This document shows positions 62,684-64,000 of a DNA stretch of 64,000 bases, piece by piece; position 1 is the first letter of the stretch, and each line of letters starts with the position of its first letter. Location: NCBI RefSeq assembly GCF_001908205.1, contig NZ_LGHL01000026.1:1-64000 (forward strand), read 5' to 3'. The DNA comes from Bradyrhizobium sp. NAS80.1 (GTDB taxonomy: Bacteria; Pseudomonadota; Alphaproteobacteria; Rhizobiales; Xanthobacteraceae). The notes below the pieces were generated by a model. It had not been told where the DNA came from. It made no database searches and saw only the letters and a list, made by a program, of their open reading frames with translations. The translations under genes were made by a program, and so were the position numbers.

Positions 62684-62868
62684 CTCAGCGGGCGATCGCG
62701 CGCCACCTCGAGACTTCCGAAGCGCAAGCGGAGTCCAGGCGATGGCGTCCCGGATTCTTCATCGTTCTGTTATGCGCTGTGTTGATAGCGCTCGCGGCCT
62801 TCGCGCAACCGCCGGCGAAAGTATTGATCCGGCCTACCAGCTCATTGCCGGCGGTTAACGTTCCCTAA
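62680..62868 (+). CDS. Small single-pass membrane protein, unknown
   Basis: 62 residues, overlapping the preceding small gene by four bases. A basic N-terminus (residues 1-23) is followed by one membrane helix at about 24-43 (GFFIVLLCAVLIALAAFAQP) and a short tail, so the tail is probably periplasmic. Together with the preceding gene it forms a two-protein unit of unknown role. Confidence 0.55.
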   Translation: MTQRAIARHLETSEAQAESRRWRPGFFIVLLCAVLIALAAFAQPPAKVLIRPTSSLPAVNVP

Positions 62869-63255
62869 TCATGGCGAATTCCGTTTGACCGGTTTGTTGG
62901 CGCGTGAGAAGCGGACATCACGCACGCACGAGGGCACACGCCGATCTCTTCGCCGATCGGTGCCAGGATAGTATCGTGCCGGTGTTTTGCCCGACGTGTC
63001 AATGTCGTCGAGGCACGGAATGTCGTCGGCCGCGCAGTTCGAAAATCCCTTGTCGATCAAGCTCACTTCTACTTTGCATGGGGTTGTTTTCGACTTTTCT
63101 TCTCCCTCTCCCCGTTCTTACGGGGAGAGGGTCGGGGTGAGGGGCCGCTTCCACACGGTGGCAGACGGATTCGCGGAGAATCCCCCTCACCCGGAATCCG
63201 CGCTATGCGCGAATTCCGGCCTCTCCCCGCAAGCGGGGAGAGGCGAAGACGACGC
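62869..63255. repeat. Intergenic region with a palindromic repeat (63102-63244)
   Basis: The left 230 bases hold nothing recognisable. From 63102 a composite repeat begins: hairpin CCCTCTCCCCG-TTCTTA-CGGGGAGAGGG, then GGTGAGGGGC, a spacer, CCCTCACCC, a short palindrome around GCGCTATGCGC, and a closing hairpin CCTCTCCCCG-CAAG-CGGGGAGAGG. This kind of element is common between Bradyrhizobium genes. It ends 12 bases before the dehydrogenase stop. Confidence 0.8.
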
Positions 63256-64000
63256 TCACTCCGCCTGCACGATCTCCGCGATCGCGGCACCCGCCGCGAT
63301 CGTGCCGAGCTTGCCGCCGACGTCACGTGTCGCCCTGCCCTCGCTGATCGCCTTCGCCACCGCCGCTTCGATCGCACGCGCGGCCTCCTCGTAGCGGACG
63401 GCGCCGCTCTTCTCGCCGTGCCAGGCCAGCAGCAGCGCGGTCGACAGGATCAGCGACACCGGATTGGCGACGTCCTGCCCCGCGATGTCCGGCGCCGAAC
63501 CATGCGCCGCCTGCGCCATGGCATAGCGATCACCGACATTGAGGGAGCCGCCGAGACCGAGGCTCCCTGATAGTTCGGCTGTCAGATCGGAGAGAATATC
63601 GCCGAACATGTTGGTGGCAACGATGACGTCGAAACGGCCAGGGTTGCGCACCACATGCGCCATCATGGCATCGACGAGGATGTCGTCGACCTCGAGGCCA
63701 GGATAGCCCTTGGCCGCCTCGCGACAGATGTCCAGAAACATCCCGTCGCCGATCTTCAGCACATTGGCCTTGTGCACGAAGGTGAGGTGTTTACGGCGCT
63801 TCATCGCAAGCCGGCAGGCGGCGCGCGCGATGCGCTCGCAGCACAGGCGCGTGATCCGGCGCAGCGAGATCACGACGTCGGGCGTGACCAGGAGCTCGCC
63901 ATTACCCTGCTCCATGTTGCGGTCGGCGTAAAATCCTTCCGTGTTCTCGCGCACCACCACGAGATCGAAATCTCCGAGCCGGCCGGGCCGCCTCGCATAA
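63256..64000 (-). CDS. Isocitrate/isopropylmalate dehydrogenase family protein (5-prime end outside)
   Basis: 248 residues visible; the frame stays open to the window edge, so about the first 100-110 residues are missing. The visible part starts YARRPGRLGDFDLVVVRENT and has the catalytic Lys in FVHKANVLK, and the Asp cluster in TNMFGDILSDLTAELSG. It is the same family as the gene at 6771-7850, with a RENTEG signature, but clearly diverged, so a different substrate is likely. It might be isocitrate, tartrate or an alkylmalate. Confidence 0.85.
   Translation of the reverse strand, partial: YARRPGRLGDFDLVVVRENTEGFYADRNMEQGNGELLVTPDVVISLRRITRLCCERIARAACRLAMKRRKHLTFVHKANVLKIGDGMFLDICREAAKGYPGLEVDDILVDAMMAHVVRNPGRFDVIVATNMFGDILSDLTAELSGSLGLGGSLNVGDRYAMAQAAHGSAPDIAGQDVANPVSLILSTALLLAWHGEKSGAVRYEEAARAIEAAVAKAISEGRATRDVGGKLGTIAAGAAIAEIVQAE

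Overview
The window looks like a stretch of a Bradyrhizobium chromosome (high-GC alphaproteobacterium). The main reason is a contiguous oxygen-responsive block, fixL-fixJ-receiver-fixK2 on the plus strand and uspA-CBS-fixNOQP-fixGHIS on the minus strand. Its details fit Bradyrhizobium closely: a 505-residue FixL with the haem ligand at His200 and the phospho-acceptor at His291, a 232-residue FixK2 with Cys183, and a fixN that would be 549 residues if one base were restored. Several families of long palindromic intergenic repeats, typical of this genus, agree with that.

Layout. 0.5-6.8 kb: a CcdA-like membrane protein, a LysR/XRE regulator pair, an L,D-transpeptidase, an enoyl-CoA hydratase and a small secreted protein. 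6.8-15.8 kb (minus): an isopropylmalate/isocitrate-type dehydrogenase, a zinc alcohol dehydrogenase, a complete Dpp/Opp-type ABC importer with overlapping genes, and a CaiB-type CoA-transferase. 16-17.4 kb: glycogen synthase, started by TTG. 17.6-19.8 kb: a DUF2236 protein and a patatin-like lipase. 19.9-33 kb: the fix cluster. 33-40 kb: an MFS carrier, a PRC-barrel protein, a glycogen-debranching-type glycosidase and an ABC exporter (minus), divergent from a GT4 glycosyltransferase (plus); two EcfG-type stress promoters face apart in the gap. 40.4-44.5 kb: an alkylsulfatase and a Baeyer-Villiger-type monooxygenase. 44.7-47.9 kb: a TRAP importer with fused DctQ-DctM. 48-49.7 kb: a Tam-like methyltransferase and an SDR protein without the catalytic Tyr. 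50.2-56.7 kb: a Liv-type ABC importer with an acyl-CoA-synthetase-like protein whose motifs are eroded. 57.5-62.9 kb: a small secreted protein, a 1321-residue SARP/BTAD-cyclase-AAA-TPR protein lacking one cyclase metal Asp, and three small genes, mostly membrane-associated. 63.3-64 kb: a truncated second isopropylmalate/isocitrate-type dehydrogenase.

The fix genes form a low-oxygen circuit. FixL senses O2 and phosphorylates FixJ; FixJ turns on fixK2 (a FixJ-like site lies upstream of it); FixK2 acts at TTGA-N6-TCAA boxes. Boxes upstream of fixN, fixG and, in weaker form, uspA sit at almost the same distance (63-66 bp) from their start codons. FixNOQP is the high-affinity cbb3 oxidase and FixGHIS supplies its copper and assembly functions. 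Both fixN and uspA carry an apparent one-base frameshift as read here. Either the strain is damaged in its cbb3 oxidase or the sequence has homopolymer errors; this is the most consequential uncertainty in the window. The best candidates for unusual biology are the giant pseudocyclase-like regulator with its small-protein neighbourhood, the divergent EcfG-controlled glycan/export module, and the motif-eroded synthetase inside the liv operon.
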